Shown here: positions 15,346 to 23,618 of the stretch, piece after piece
Layout: every line of letters begins with the position of its first letter
How positions within the stretch are numbered: the stretch's first letter is position 1
Assembly (NCBI RefSeq): GCF_030345695.1
Contig: NZ_JAUASV010000005.1
Location: 1-64,000, forward strand
Origin: Galbitalea sp. SE-J8
GTDB taxonomy: Bacteria; Actinomycetota; Actinomycetes; Actinomycetales; Microbacteriaceae
Direction: 5' to 3'
DNA: 64,000 nt
Program-made: the position numbers and the translations under genes
Notes under the pieces: generated by a model
Databases searched by the model: none
The model's input: the letters and a program-made list of their open reading frames with translations, nothing else
Told to the model about the DNA's origin: nothing

Positions 15346-15537
15346 GTGTCCGACCTCACGAACCTGCGGTTCCTCACCGTCGCCGAGGTGGCCGAGATGA
15401 TGCGCGTCTCGTCGATGACCGTGTACCGGATGGTGCACTCCGGCGACCTGCCCGCGGTGCGCTTCGGGCGCTCGTTCCGCATCCCCGAGTCGGCGGTCGT
15501 CGCGGCGGTTCAGGTGCCGCGCGCGGACGCCGGCTGA
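15346..15537 (+). CDS. BldC-like excisionase-family DNA-binding protein
   Basis: A 63-residue MerR/excisionase-type winged helix. The whole protein is the domain: RFLTVAEVAEMMRVSSMTVY, then RMVHSGDLPAVRFGRSFRIP, then ESAVVAA. These proteins bind direct repeats and in Streptomyces BldC controls development. In Actinobacteria a member of this family is commonly found directly before the bS22 mini-gene, as here. I chose the GTG at 15346 because GGGGGAAA precedes it and because the longer frame adds a His/Arg-rich leader. The regulated genes are unknown. Confidence 0.85.
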   Translation: MSDLTNLRFLTVAEVAEMMRVSSMTVYRMVHSGDLPAVRFGRSFRIPESAVVAAVQVPRADAG

Positions 15538-15620
15538 TCCGGAGTACACTGCACGGGTACTTTTCCGCGGTTCTGAGACGGACCGGGTGGTCCGTATCGG
15601 TTCCTCGACGGAGGTGAATC

Positions 15621-15719
15621 ATGGGTTCAGTCATCAAGAAGCGCCGCAAGCGCATGGCGAAGAAGAAGCACCGCAAGCTGCTTCGCAAGACGCGTCACCA
15701 GCGTCGCAACAAGAAGTGA
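15621..15719 (+). CDS. Ribosomal mini-protein bS22 (AURKAIP1/COX24 domain)
   Basis: This 32-residue, extremely basic protein reads [19 protein letters not shown] and continues [13 protein letters not shown]. It matches the actinobacterial AURKAIP1/COX24-domain protein seen as bS22 in the mycobacterial 30S subunit, where it binds 16S rRNA near the decoding side. A strong ribosome binding site (GGAGGTG) precedes the ATG. It follows the BldC-like gene by 83 bp and is closed by a strong terminator immediately after the stop. Confidence 0.9.
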   Translation: MGSVIKKRRKRMAKKKHRKLLRKTRHQRRNKK

Positions 15720-15722
15720 ACG

Positions 15723-15744
15723 AAGGCCGGGTCCGCCCGGCCTT
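15723..15744 (+). terminator. Rho-independent-like terminator after bS22
   Basis: AAGGCCGGG pairs with CCCGGCCTT across a four-base loop, followed by CTTCCGTT. It begins three bases after the bS22 stop. It could also serve the convergent HAD gene on the other strand. Confidence 0.85.
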
Positions 15745-15750
15745 CTTCCG

Positions 15751-15795
15751 TTAACCGGGCCCGAGTTGACCGGGCCCGAGCGAGCCGGGCATGCG
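15751..15795. repeat. Three 15-bp tandem repeats in the bS22/HAD convergent gap
   Basis: TTAACCGGGCCCGAG (15751), TTGACCGGGCCCGAG (15766) and the diverged CGAGCCGGGCATGCG (15781) are spaced exactly 15 bp apart, just beyond the 3' ends of both genes. Confidence 0.8.
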
Positions 15796-15806
15796 GCGCC
15801 GTGCGG

Positions 15807-16598
15807 TCAGGGGTTGCGGGCCGAGCGCCTCACCGCGCGGGCCTCACGGCGCACGCGGCGCCGGGCCTCGCGGATGCTCGCGAGCTTGAGGCGCATGATC
15901 GGCCAGCCGTGCTCCGACGCGTGGGCGGCGAGCGCGGCATCCGGATTCACGACGACGCGGTGACCGGTGAGGGTCAGCAGCGGGATGTCGTGCTTCGAGT
16001 CCGAGTACGCCCAGCAGTCCTCGAGTGCGGCGTCGCGCGAGAGCGCCAGGGCGCGCGCGGCATCCGCCTTGGCGGCGCCGTGCATCACGGTGCCGACGAG
16101 GCGTCCGGTGAACAGCCCGTCGACCTCCTCGACCAGGGTGCCGAGCGCGCCGGTCAGACCGAGCCGGTCGGCGATGACCTGGGCGACGATCTGGGGCGTC
16201 GCCGTCACGAGCCACACCTCGTGGCCCTTCGCGAGGTGCTCGCGGGCGAGCTCGACCGACTCCGGCCAGAGCTTGCGGGAGATCGTGCGGTCGAAGATCT
16301 CGTCGGTGAGGGCGACGAGGTCGGCGACCGGATGACCGCCGACGAGCTCGAGGGCGCGGTCCCGGGCGACCGCGAGGTGCTCGGCGTTCTCGCCGACCCG
16401 CAGGAACGACAGCTGGTGCCAGCCGAACAGCGCGATGTCGCGCAGCCGGATGAGGCGCTTGCGGAACGCTCCCGCCCCGATGTGGAAGATGCTCGCGCCC
16501 CGCAGCAGGGTGTTGTCGACGTCGAAGAACGCGATGATCGGGCGGTCGGAGGGCGGCACCGCGTCGAGCGCGCCGGTCGGAGCGTCGTCGTCGGGCAT
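15807..16598 (-). CDS. HAD-IB family phosphatase (SerB-like)
   Basis: A 263-residue haloacid-dehalogenase superfamily hydrolase of subfamily IB. Motif I is FFDVDNTLLRG with nucleophile Asp about 26; the second motif is VWLVTATPQIV (Thr about 132); a Lys in G-A-A-K-A-D-A serves motif III; and AYSDSKHDIPLL (D-S-x-x-D) is motif IV. The C-terminus is strongly basic (RRRVRREARAVRRSAR), which may hold it at membranes or nucleic acid. Substrates of this group include phosphoserine and phospholipid-type esters, so the substrate is undetermined. TAGGAT on the minus strand lies nine bases before the ATG. It is divergent from the glutaredoxin gene, an actinobacterial arrangement seen elsewhere near bS22. 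Confidence 0.87.
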   Translation of the reverse strand: MPDDDAPTGALDAVPPSDRPIIAFFDVDNTLLRGASIFHIGAGAFRKRLIRLRDIALFGWHQLSFLRVGENAEHLAVARDRALELVGGHPVADLVALTDEIFDRTISRKLWPESVELAREHLAKGHEVWLVTATPQIVAQVIADRLGLTGALGTLVEEVDGLFTGRLVGTVMHGAAKADAARALALSRDAALEDCWAYSDSKHDIPLLTLTGHRVVVNPDAALAAHASEHGWPIMRLKLASIREARRRVRREARAVRRSARNP

Positions 16599-16638
16599 GG
16601 TCTGACGATCCTAACGAGCGCCGCGTACGCTGATCGGT

Positions 16639-16890
16639 GTGCCGCCCGTCTCCGTGACCCTGCTCTCCAAGCCCGGCTGCCACCTGTGCGACGACGCCCG
16701 CGCGGTCGTCTCGACCGTGGTCGACGGGCGTGACGTCGAGGTGACCGAGCTGTCGATCCTCGATGACCCGCAGCTGCGGGAGACGTACGCCGAGGAGATC
16801 CCGGTCGTGCTCGTCGACGGGCGAGTGCACACCATCTGGCGCGTCGACCCGGCGCGCCTCGACCACGCGCTCACGGAGGCCGGATCGTGA
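16639..16890 (+). CDS. Glutaredoxin-like thiol protein
   Basis: An 83-residue thioredoxin-fold protein. It begins VSVTLLSKPGCHLCDDARAV, with a C-x-x-C (CHLC) redox site at residues 14-17, and has the cis-Pro strand E-I-P-V-V-L-V-D-G and C-terminal helix. This is the DUF836/glutaredoxin-2-like group, in which CHLC replaces the classical CPYC. The GTG at 16639 is seven bases after TACGCT (predicted leaderless). Its stop overlaps the start of the next gene (GTGA), so the pair is co-translated. The physiological thiol partner (likely mycothiol in this lineage) is inferred. Confidence 0.88.
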   Translation: MPPVSVTLLSKPGCHLCDDARAVVSTVVDGRDVEVTELSILDDPQLRETYAEEIPVVLVDGRVHTIWRVDPARLDHALTEAGS

Positions 16891-17186
16891 TCACCCACCT
16901 CGTCGGCTGGAATCTGACCGCCGCAACGGATGCCGAGCGCACCGCGGCCGCGGGCACCATCCGCGACCTGCTCGAGGGCCTCGTGGGCGTGGTGCCCGGG
17001 CTCATCGACCTGCGCGTGCACCGCAACGGCGTCGGGATCGAGGGCAACCGCGACCTCGCGCTCATCTCGCACTTCGAGAGCGAGGACGCCCTCCACGGCT
17101 ACATCTCGCATCCGGAGCACCAGCGCGCGGTCGAGTTCATCCGCGCGAACACGACCGACCGGTTCTCGATCGACGTCGTCGAGTAG
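16887..17186 (+). CDS. Dabb-domain (stress-responsive A/B barrel) protein
   Basis: A 99-residue dimeric alpha/beta-barrel protein. MITHLVGWNL, the helix DAERTAAAGTIRDLLEGL, then VPGLIDLRVHRNG and DLALISHFESEDALHGYI, and the motif H-P-E-H-Q-R-A-V-E-F-I-R match the Dabb family throughout. The role of most bacterial members is unknown; some are plant-like stress proteins or polyketide cyclases. GTG start overlapping the preceding stop by four bases shows translational coupling to the glutaredoxin-like gene. Confidence 0.85.
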   Translation: MITHLVGWNLTAATDAERTAAAGTIRDLLEGLVGVVPGLIDLRVHRNGVGIEGNRDLALISHFESEDALHGYISHPEHQRAVEFIRANTTDRFSIDVVE

Positions 17187-17261
17187 CGCTGGAGCCGGGA
17201 GCGGCGCGCCGGCGTCGCCGTGGCGGGGGAGCCCGCGACCGAGGTCACCCGAAGCGCCGGG

Positions 17262-17546
17262 TCAACTGGCCTTCTTGGCCGGTTTCGACGCGATCTTGTC
17301 GCGCTCGCTCTTGAGCGAGGCGATCGTGGTGTCCCGCAGGGCCGAGGTGTCTTTCAGGCCGTCGAACGGGCTCGGCTGGCCCGTCTTCTCGACCACGATC
17401 TCGGCATAGGCGAGGGCGGCCTCCCGCACCTCGGCGGCGGCGCGCTGCGACTTCTTGATGGAGACCGCCGAGCCGCCGACGACCTCGGCGTGCTTCTTGA
17501 GCGCCTGGTTGAGGCGCTTGCGCGCCGCGTCGATCCTCTTGGACAT
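17262..17546 (-). CDS. Small Lys/Ala-rich helical protein of unknown function
   Basis: This 94-residue protein begins MSKRIDAARKRLNQALKKHA and ends SERDKIASKPAKKAS. It is predicted to be nearly all helix, amphipathic, with a Lys/Ala tail like those of DNA- or RNA-binding proteins. I recognise no family. The ATG at 17546 was chosen over a start six codons upstream because a CAGAAT -10 (17553-17558) sits six bases before it. GC3 is high and uniform, which supports a real gene. It is convergent with the Dabb gene and lies downstream of the cupin regulator. Confidence 0.72.
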   Translation of the reverse strand: MSKRIDAARKRLNQALKKHAEVVGGSAVSIKKSQRAAAEVREAALAYAEIVVEKTGQPSPFDGLKDTSALRDTTIASLKSERDKIASKPAKKAS

Positions 17547-17579
17547 GGCTGCATTCTGGCGCATGAAAGTGAACGCGGT

Positions 17580-18134
17580 CTACGGAGCGGGTGCGGCATC
17601 CGTTCGGGTGGTCACGAGCAGGTAGCGCGTCGCCTCGGCGGCCGACCAGCGGTGCGGCAGGGTCGGGTCGAGCGTGACCGATCCGCCCGCGGGGATGCGG
17701 CGGTCGCGTCCGTCCTGCGTGAGCACGACGCAGCCCTCGAGGACGAACACGAACTCCTCGCCGCCGTGGGCGAAGTCGACGTCGTCGCTGTCGCCGGCAT
17801 CCGCGGTGAACAGGTACGCCTCGGTCGCGCGTCCGGGGCCGCCCGCGAGCAGCTGGGCGCGCGGGGTGCGGGCGCTGTCGCTCGCCGAGAGGTGGATGAC
17901 GGATGCCGTGCTGTCGTCGACCGCGGGCAGCAGCTCGGAGGGCGAGACGCCGAGCGCGTCGGCGAGCGCGTAGAGCGTGGACAGGCTCGGCAGCAGACGA
18001 CCCGACTCGAGCTTGGAGAGGAAGGGCTGCGAGACGCCGGCGGATGCGGCGAGCGCGCGCATCGACGCGCCGCGCTCGGTGCGCAGCCGCTTGACGACGG
18101 CGCCGATGTCGTCGGCGGGGGGCTCCGTCGCCAC
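17580..18134 (-). CDS. XRE-family regulator with C-terminal cupin sensor
   Basis: A 184-residue protein with an N-terminal HTH (residues about 12-66: VKRLRTERGASMRALAASAG, VSQPFLSKLESGRLLPSLST) and a C-terminal cupin barrel (HGGEEFVFVLEGCVVLTQDG, then IPAGGSVTLDPTLPHRW). This is the PuuR/SutR-like architecture in which the cupin binds a small ligand. The GTG at 18134 has GGGAG at proper spacing; the longer frame runs through its own operator. Two matching 17-bp palindromes lie between it and the divergent FMN monooxygenase gene, so it very probably controls both. Confidence 0.9.
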   Translation of the reverse strand: MATEPPADDIGAVVKRLRTERGASMRALAASAGVSQPFLSKLESGRLLPSLSTLYALADALGVSPSELLPAVDDSTASVIHLSASDSARTPRAQLLAGGPGRATEAYLFTADAGDSDDVDFAHGGEEFVFVLEGCVVLTQDGRDRRIPAGGSVTLDPTLPHRWSAAEATRYLLVTTRTDAAPAP

Positions 18135-18157
18135 GTCTGCTCCCGGTTGTCGAGGGT

Positions 18158-18200
18158 GATAACCCGTGGTTATCATCGGATGTGATAACACCAGGTTATC
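18158..18200. promoter_or_regulatory. Twin 17-bp operators between the cupin regulator and the monooxygenase
   Basis: GATAACCCGTGGTTATC (18158-18174) is a perfect 7-bp inverted repeat with a 3-bp centre. GATAACACCAGGTTATC (18184-18200) has 6-bp arms with a 5-bp centre. Both share GATAAC...GTTATC and their centres are 26 bp apart (about 2.5 turns). They sit in the divergent gap and are the obvious binding sites for the XRE-cupin protein. Confidence 0.8.
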
Positions 18201-18229
18201 AACTCGGCTCGCTCGCGGAAGGTCGTCCC

Positions 18230-19594
18230 GTGCCCAAACAGCTCATCATCGGCGCGTTCGAGGAGTTCACGCCGAACTTCATCTCGAACGCCTGGCACCA
18301 CGAGCGCGGCGACACGAGCGGTTTCGCGACGCTCGGCTACTGGCAGGATCTCGCGCGCAAGCTCGACGCGGCGGGCTTCGACTTCCTCTTCCTCGCCGAG
18401 GCGCTCGGCTACCCGATGAGCGGCGACGACGTGCCGGAGGTCGTCATCCGCGAGGCCGTGCAGCTGCCCGTGCACGACCCGCTGGCGCTCATCAGCGGGC
18501 TCGCCGCGACCGTCGACCGGCTCGGCTTCGTCGTCACCGCGTCCACGACCTCGCAGCAGCCGTACCTCAACGCGCGCACCTTCACGACGCTCGACCACCT
18601 CACCGAGGGGCGCATCGCATGGAACGTCGTCACGAGCGACAACCAGGTCGCCCTCACGAAGCTGCTCGGGCACGACGGCGTCACGCCGCACGACGAGCGC
18701 TACCGCCGCGCCACCGAGTTCCTCGAGGTCTGCCTCAAGCTCTGGGAGGGCGCGTGGGAGGACGACGCGGTCGTCTACGACAAGGCCACGCGCACGTTCG
18801 CCGACCCCGCGAAGGTGCACCGCATCCGTCATCACGGCGAGTACTTCGACGTCGACGGCTACTTCCCGGCTGTGCCGAGCGTGCAGCGCACGCCGTTCCT
18901 GCTGCAGGCGGGCACCTCGGAGGCGGGCAAGGCGTTCGCGGGCGCCTACGCCGAGTGCGTGTTCATGCAGGACCGCGACCCCCGCGCGGCGGCCGCCACG
19001 GTCGCCGACCTGCGCGCCCGGGCCGCGGCGAACGGCCGCGATCCGCGGTCGATCAAGGCCATGCCGAGCGTGTCGATCATCGTCGCCGACACGGAGGAGG
19101 AGGCAGCGCGGCTGCGCGAGGAGTTCGACTCGACGCCGTCGATGGAGGCCGCCGCGGCGCTCTTCATGGGCTGGAGCGGTGTCGACCTGATGCGGTTCGA
19201 CCTCGACGCGACGCTCGACTCCGTGTCGACCGAGGTCGGCAGGACGATGCTCGCGCGGTTCCAGAACGGCGAGACGATCCGGGAGATCCTCGGCATCATC
19301 GCGCGCACCATGGGCGGCCCGGCGTTCACGGGCACCCCCGAGTCGGTCGCCGACCAGCTCATCGAGTACATCGAGATCTCGGATGCCGACGGCTTCCTCA
19401 TCGAGTGGACCTACGGCGGCTGGGACAGCTTCCAGGACTTCGCGGAGCAGGTGATGCCGATCCTGCGCGCACGGGGGTGGCTGCCCGACGCGCCGCGGTC
19501 GGGCTCGATGCGCGAGCGCCTCGGCGGCGCCACGTCGCCGCGGCTGCCCGCGTCGCATCCGGGTGCGGCGTACCGCGCGACGCACGGCGCCTGA
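18230..19594 (+). CDS. FMN-dependent monooxygenase, NtaA/SnaA/DszA (bacterial luciferase-like) family
   Basis: A 454-residue two-component flavin monooxygenase of the NtaA/DmoA/DszA branch. Diagnostic stretches are FTPNFISNAWHHERGD, YWQDLARKLDAAGFDFLFLA, the F-V-V-T-A-S-T-T barrel strand, R-I-A-W-N-V-V-T-S near 145, H-D-E-R-Y-R-R-A near 170, H-H-G-E-Y-F-D-V-D-G and PFLLQAGTSEAG. Members oxidise sulfur- or nitrogen-containing substrates (dibenzothiophene sulfone, nitrilotriacetate, dimethyl sulfide) with FMNH2 from a partner reductase; no reductase is next to it. I chose GTG 18230 (RBS GGAAGG) because the GTG at 18182 lies inside the operator. It is controlled by the divergent XRE-cupin regulator. 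Confidence 0.9.
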   Translation: MPKQLIIGAFEEFTPNFISNAWHHERGDTSGFATLGYWQDLARKLDAAGFDFLFLAEALGYPMSGDDVPEVVIREAVQLPVHDPLALISGLAATVDRLGFVVTASTTSQQPYLNARTFTTLDHLTEGRIAWNVVTSDNQVALTKLLGHDGVTPHDERYRRATEFLEVCLKLWEGAWEDDAVVYDKATRTFADPAKVHRIRHHGEYFDVDGYFPAVPSVQRTPFLLQAGTSEAGKAFAGAYAECVFMQDRDPRAAAATVADLRARAAANGRDPRSIKAMPSVSIIVADTEEEAARLREEFDSTPSMEAAAALFMGWSGVDLMRFDLDATLDSVSTEVGRTMLARFQNGETIREILGIIARTMGGPAFTGTPESVADQLIEYIEISDADGFLIEWTYGGWDSFQDFAEQVMPILRARGWLPDAPRSGSMRERLGGATSPRLPASHPGAAYRATHGA

Positions 19595-19697
19595 CCCGGT
19601 GACGGATGCCGTGCGCGCGAGCTTCCAGAGCATGCCCGCCGCTGTGGCTCGAGTGCCGCGTCGCGCACGACTATCCGGCGGGCGACCACCGTCTCCG

Positions 19698-20906
19698 TCA
19701 CGTGGCGAGAGAACGGATGCTGCGCTGCGTCATCGCGGCGGCTGTCGCGAGAACGATCGCCGCGCCGCAAGCGAGGAGGGCGATGGGAGTCGAGACGGTC
19801 GTGGCGACCGGGCCGATGAGTGCTTCGCCGATCGGCATCGCGGCGAATGAGCCGAGGGCGTCGTACGAGTAGACGCGCGCGAGGCGGTCGGCGGGGATGT
19901 GGGTCTGCAGCGCCTGGTCCCACGCGACCGTGAACTGTTCGACGGCGAGCCCGCCCAGGAAAAACGCGGCGATCAGGAGCGGCACGACCGGGGCGACGGC
20001 GAGGGCGAAGACGGGGAGCGCGGTCGTCGCGCTCAGCGCGACGCCGACGGCGAGGGCCCGCCGGGGGCGCCAGCGCAGCGCGAGCGCGCCCCCGGCGAGG
20101 TAGCCGACCGTCTGCGTCGCGAGGATGACGCCCCATGCGGCGCGCCCGAAGGACTGGTCGGCGATGACGGGGCCGAGGATTGCGACGGCGCCCGCGAACG
20201 CGGCGTTCTCGATGCCGAATTGGGCCACGATGACCCAGACCCACCGCCGGCCCGCGAACTCGCGCCAGCCCACGCGGATGTCGTGCAGGACGGAGCTCGG
20301 CGCCGGTGCGTCCTTCGACGGCATGGACCGCGCCCGCCCGTGGACGGCGCCGAAGAGGAGCCCGCCGACGAGGAACGTCGCGGCGTCGACGGCGATCCCC
20401 GTCGCGGGGCCGAGCGCCGCGATGAGCACCGAGCCAGCGGCCGTGCCCACGATGGTGCCCGTGTTGACGGCGAGGCGGAGGATCGCGTTGGCCTGCCGGA
20501 GCAGATAGGAGGGCACCGTCGTGGGGATGAGCGCCGAGGAGGCCGGCAGGGCGATCCCCGCCGCGACGCCGTTGAGGGCGGCGAGAGCCGCGAGCGCACC
20601 GACGGAGCCACGGCCGCTGACGAGGACAGCCACCACCGCGGTCTGGGTGAGGGTGGCACCGACGGACGCGACGAGGAGGACGAGCTGCCGGGGGAGGCGA
20701 TCGGCGATGACGCCGCCGACGAGGAGGACCGCGACGTTCGCGATCGAACGCGAGGCGACGACGAGCCCGAGCGCCGCGGCCGAGCCCGTGAGGTCGAGCA
20801 CCGCGAACGCGAGCGCGACGGGGGCGATCGCGTTCCCGACCACGATCGCCGTGCGCGCTGCGAGCAGACGCCGGTACGCCGGACGCCGCAATGGGCTCGA
20901 TGTCAC
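19698..20906 (-). CDS. MFS transporter, drug-efflux-like
   Basis: A 402-residue, about 12-helix major facilitator. The loop 2-3 signature is visible as G-G-V-I-A-D-R-L-P-R-Q (G-x3-D-R-x-x-R type), and helix 5 has the exporter-like GVAAGIALPASSALIP. The second half begins near WREFAGRRWVWVIVAQFGIE. This resembles MFS exporters of the enterobactin/macrolide type (MFS_3). The substrate is unknown. Its ATG overlaps the stop of the upstream ArsR gene by four bases, so the regulator and transporter form one coupled operon, which suggests that the ArsR protein senses the exported compound. Confidence 0.9.
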   Translation of the reverse strand: MTSSPLRRPAYRRLLAARTAIVVGNAIAPVALAFAVLDLTGSAAALGLVVASRSIANVAVLLVGGVIADRLPRQLVLLVASVGATLTQTAVVAVLVSGRGSVGALAALAALNGVAAGIALPASSALIPTTVPSYLLRQANAILRLAVNTGTIVGTAAGSVLIAALGPATGIAVDAATFLVGGLLFGAVHGRARSMPSKDAPAPSSVLHDIRVGWREFAGRRWVWVIVAQFGIENAAFAGAVAILGPVIADQSFGRAAWGVILATQTVGYLAGGALALRWRPRRALAVGVALSATTALPVFALAVAPVVPLLIAAFFLGGLAVEQFTVAWDQALQTHIPADRLARVYSYDALGSFAAMPIGEALIGPVATTVSTPIALLACGAAIVLATAAAMTQRSIRSLAT

Positions 20907-21436
20907 TCCGGGTCCAGCTCGAACAGGGCGGCGGACATCGCGACGGGCGCCGTTCCGGCCGTGCGCGGGGCCGTCGCCGACTCGTGCAGCAGGGCGGACG
21001 CCTGGCCGACGAGCTCCACGACCCGACGCCAGGTCTCACGCTCGACCCACACCTCGGCGTCGGTGAAGATCTGTGCACCCGAGCGCCGCCGTGCCAGGCG
21101 CCGTCGCAACTCGACCCCCATCGCGGCGACGAACGCCGCTCGAGTCTCGCGTTCCTCGGGCGTCGGATTCGTCGCGGAGCGGGATTCGAGCTCGTACGGT
21201 CGGGACGACGAGGTGTGGCGGTAGCGTTTGGCGACACCGCCGCGCACCCGGACGGTCTCCGTGACCTCGATAAGCCCCGCGCGTTGCAGAAGCCGCAAGT
21301 GGTAGCTCACGTTCGCCTGCTGCTCACCGAGCTCCCGTGCGGCCTCGGCCGCGCTCAGCGCCGCACCCGTGAGCAATGACAGGAGTCGAAGTCGCAGCGG
21401 ATGCGCCGTCGCCCGTAACTCGTCCAGGTCGGCCAT
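20903..21436 (-). CDS. ArsR-family (HTH_20) transcriptional regulator
   Basis: A 177-residue winged-helix repressor. The DNA-binding part reads ATAHPLRLRLLSLLTGAALS, then AAEAARELGEQQANVSYHLR, then LLQRAGLIEVTE. There are no Cys-based metal sites, and the C-terminal 90 residues (ETWRRVVELVGQASALL) form helices seen in effector-binding ArsR-like regulators. The ATG at 21436 lies seven bases after a CAAGCT -10 with a perfect TTGACA -35 (21467-21472), so the mRNA is predicted to be leaderless. An inverted repeat overlaps that promoter, indicating autoregulation of the operon with the MFS gene. Confidence 0.9.
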   Translation of the reverse strand: MADLDELRATAHPLRLRLLSLLTGAALSAAEAARELGEQQANVSYHLRLLQRAGLIEVTETVRVRGGVAKRYRHTSSSRPYELESRSATNPTPEERETRAAFVAAMGVELRRRLARRRSGAQIFTDAEVWVERETWRRVVELVGQASALLHESATAPRTAGTAPVAMSAALFELDPE

Positions 21437-21443
21437 GGAGCCG

Positions 21444-21472
21444 AGCTTGACAAATCAGGACACCACTGTCAA
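21444..21472 (-). promoter_or_regulatory. Promoter and operator of the ArsR-MFS operon
   Basis: On the minus strand, TTGACA (21472-21467), a 17-bp spacer and CAAGCT (21449-21444) lead to the ATG at the predicted +1. The same TTGACA is one arm of a perfect inverted repeat TTGACA-N14-TGTCAA (21447-21472), so a bound repressor would block polymerase. Confidence 0.7.
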
Positions 21473-21544
21473 ATGAATGTTTGGAGGTCGGGCGAGCGAA
21501 CGCATTGCGAGCCCGGTTTCGAGGCGCGGCATCCGCGCGCCGGA

Positions 21545-23326
21545 TCAGGCGCGGGGGACCGCCCGCACGCCGAGCTGGCGGTACAGCTCCGTCGTCTGGG
21601 CGTCCTCGAGCGCGGCCGGCGCGCCCGTGAGCGGGTCGTTGCCGCCGCCCGACTTCGGGAACGCGATCACGTCGCGGATCGACTCCGTCTTCGCCAGCAG
21701 CGAGACGAGCCGGTCGAAGCCGAGGGCGAAGCCGCCGTGCGGCGGGGCGCCGAAGTCGAACGCGTCGAGCAGGAACGCGAACTTCTCCTGTGCCTGCTCT
21801 CTCGAGATGCCCATGATGCCGAGCACGCGCTCCTGCAGCTCGCGCGTGTGGATGCGGATGCTGCCGCCGCCGATCTCGTTGCCGTTGCAGACGATGTCGT
21901 AGGCGTAGCTCAGCGCGCCCTCCGGGTCGGTCTCCAGGGAGTCGAGGAACGCCTCCTGCGGCGACGTGAACGCGTGGTGCACGGCCGTCCACGCGCCGGA
22001 GCCAACGGCGACGTCGCCGGATGCCACGGCATCCCCCGCGGGCTCGAACAGCGGCGCGTCGACGACCCACGTGAACGCCCACGCGTCGGGGTCGATGAGC
22101 CCCAGGCGGGACGCGATCTCGCCGCGCAGGGCGCCCAGCAGCGCGCGCGACGGCTTCGCGGCGCCGGCCGCGAAGAAGATCGCGTCGCCCGGCCGCGCGC
22201 CGACGTGCGCGACGATGCCGGCGCGCTCGGCGTCGGACAGGTTCTTCGCGACGGGGCCGCGCAGCTCGGTCGGGTCGGCATCCGATCCGACGAGGATGTA
22301 GGCGAGGCCGCGGGCGCCGCGCTGCTTCGCCCACTCCTGCCAGGCGTCCAGCGTGCGCCGCGGCTGGTCGGCGCCGCCCGGCATGACGACCGCGCCCACG
22401 TACTGCTGCTGGAACACCGCGAACGGCGTGTCGGCGAAGAACCCGGCGCACTCCACGAGCTCGAGTCCGAAGCGCAGGTCGGGCTTGTCGGAGCCGTAGC
22501 GGCGCATGGCCTCGGCGTACGTCATCCGCGGGATCGGCGTCTGCAGCTCGTAGCCGATCGTCGACCACGCGGCGCGCAGCACCTTCTCGGCGAGGGCGAT
22601 CACGTCGTCCTGCTCGACGAACGCCATCTCGACATCGAGCTGGGTGAACTCCGGCTGGCGGTCGGCGCGGAAGTCCTCGTCGCGGTAGCAGCGCGCGAGC
22701 TGGAAGTACTTCTCGAAGCCGCCGACCATCAGCAGCTGCTTGAAGAGCTGCGGGCTCTGCGGCAGGGCGTAGAACGCACCCTGCTTGAGCCGCGCGGGCA
22801 CCACGAAGTCGCGCGCGCCCTCGGGCGTCGAGCGGGTCAGGGTCGGGGTCTCGACCTCGACGAAGTCCTCGTCGGCGAGCACGCCGCGCACCGCGGCCGA
22901 CACCCTCGAGCGCAGCTTGAGCGGGTAGGCCGTCTCCGCGCGGCGCAGGTCGAGGTAGCGGTGCGCGAGGCGGGTCTCCTCGCCGACCGGGTCGTCGAGC
23001 TGGAACGGGAGCACGTCGGATGCCGACAGCACCGTCAGCTGCGTCGCCTCGACCTCGATCGCGCCACTGGCGATCGCGTCGTTCGCGTTGCCCTCGGGGC
23101 GCTCCCGGACGATGCCGACGACCGTCACGACGGACTCGACGCGGACGGCCTCGATCTGCGGCACGAGCTCGTCGCGGAAGGTCGCCTGCACGATGCCCGA
23201 GGAGTCACGGAGGTCGACGAACGCGACGCCGCCGTGATCGCGCTTGCGGGCCACCCATCCGGAGAGGGTGACGGTGGTTCCGGCGTCGGAGGCGCGGAGA
23301 GCGGATGCGTGGTGCGTGCGATACAT
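21545..23326 (-). CDS. aspS: Aspartate-tRNA ligase
   Basis: A 593-residue class II aminoacyl-tRNA synthetase. Domains in order are: OB-fold anticodon-binding domain ([20 protein letters not shown]), hinge, the class II core starting [18 protein letters not shown], motif 2 as [20 protein letters not shown], the bacterial GAD insertion (about 290-420), and motif 3 as [14 protein letters not shown] near 540. The length is normal for bacterial AspRS. The insertion and absence of an archaeal-type core suggest the bacterial form; whether it is discriminating depends on whether the genome has gatCAB. The ATG at 23326 ([10 protein letters not shown]) was chosen since upstream frame residues lie in the repeat cluster. 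Confidence 0.97.
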   Translation of the reverse strand: MYRTHHASALRASDAGTTVTLSGWVARKRDHGGVAFVDLRDSSGIVQATFRDELVPQIEAVRVESVVTVVGIVRERPEGNANDAIASGAIEVEATQLTVLSASDVLPFQLDDPVGEETRLAHRYLDLRRAETAYPLKLRSRVSAAVRGVLADEDFVEVETPTLTRSTPEGARDFVVPARLKQGAFYALPQSPQLFKQLLMVGGFEKYFQLARCYRDEDFRADRQPEFTQLDVEMAFVEQDDVIALAEKVLRAAWSTIGYELQTPIPRMTYAEAMRRYGSDKPDLRFGLELVECAGFFADTPFAVFQQQYVGAVVMPGGADQPRRTLDAWQEWAKQRGARGLAYILVGSDADPTELRGPVAKNLSDAERAGIVAHVGARPGDAIFFAAGAAKPSRALLGALRGEIASRLGLIDPDAWAFTWVVDAPLFEPAGDAVASGDVAVGSGAWTAVHHAFTSPQEAFLDSLETDPEGALSYAYDIVCNGNEIGGGSIRIHTRELQERVLGIMGISREQAQEKFAFLLDAFDFGAPPHGGFALGFDRLVSLLAKTESIRDVIAFPKSGGGNDPLTGAPAALEDAQTTELYRQLGVRAVPRA

Positions 23327-23397
23327 GGCGAGAACTCTCGGTGAGGCGGTGACGATCCGCGAGACGGGCGGGGCCGGCGTCCAGCCTAGGACTCCGC

Positions 23398-23560
23398 TGG
23401 CGTGGTCTCGAGACGCGGGCGGCGCTCCGCGCCGCGCGCTCCTCGACCAGCGGGTGGGGGCGTGGTGGTCTCGAGACGCGGGCGGCGCTTCGCGCCGCGC
23501 GCTCCTCGACCAGCGGATGGGAGTTGCGCCGCGCGCTCCTCGACCAGCGGATGGGGGCGG
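23398..23560. repeat. Three to four copies of the dispersed palindromic repeat
   Basis: Two full copies (GTGGTCTCGAGACGCGGGCG...CGCTCCTCGACCAGCGG at about 23400 and 23463) and a truncated third (CGCGCTCCTCGACCAGCGGAT at about 23530) lie head-to-tail between the divergent aspS and phosphatase genes. The inner part GGCGCTCCGCGCCG / GGCGCTTCGCGCCG forms a short hairpin with compensated ends. Confidence 0.85.
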
Positions 23561-23618
23561 TGGGGGGTCGCGCCGCGCGCACAGGCGGTGCCGGGGGCGA
23601 CATCCGTACAATCGGCGG

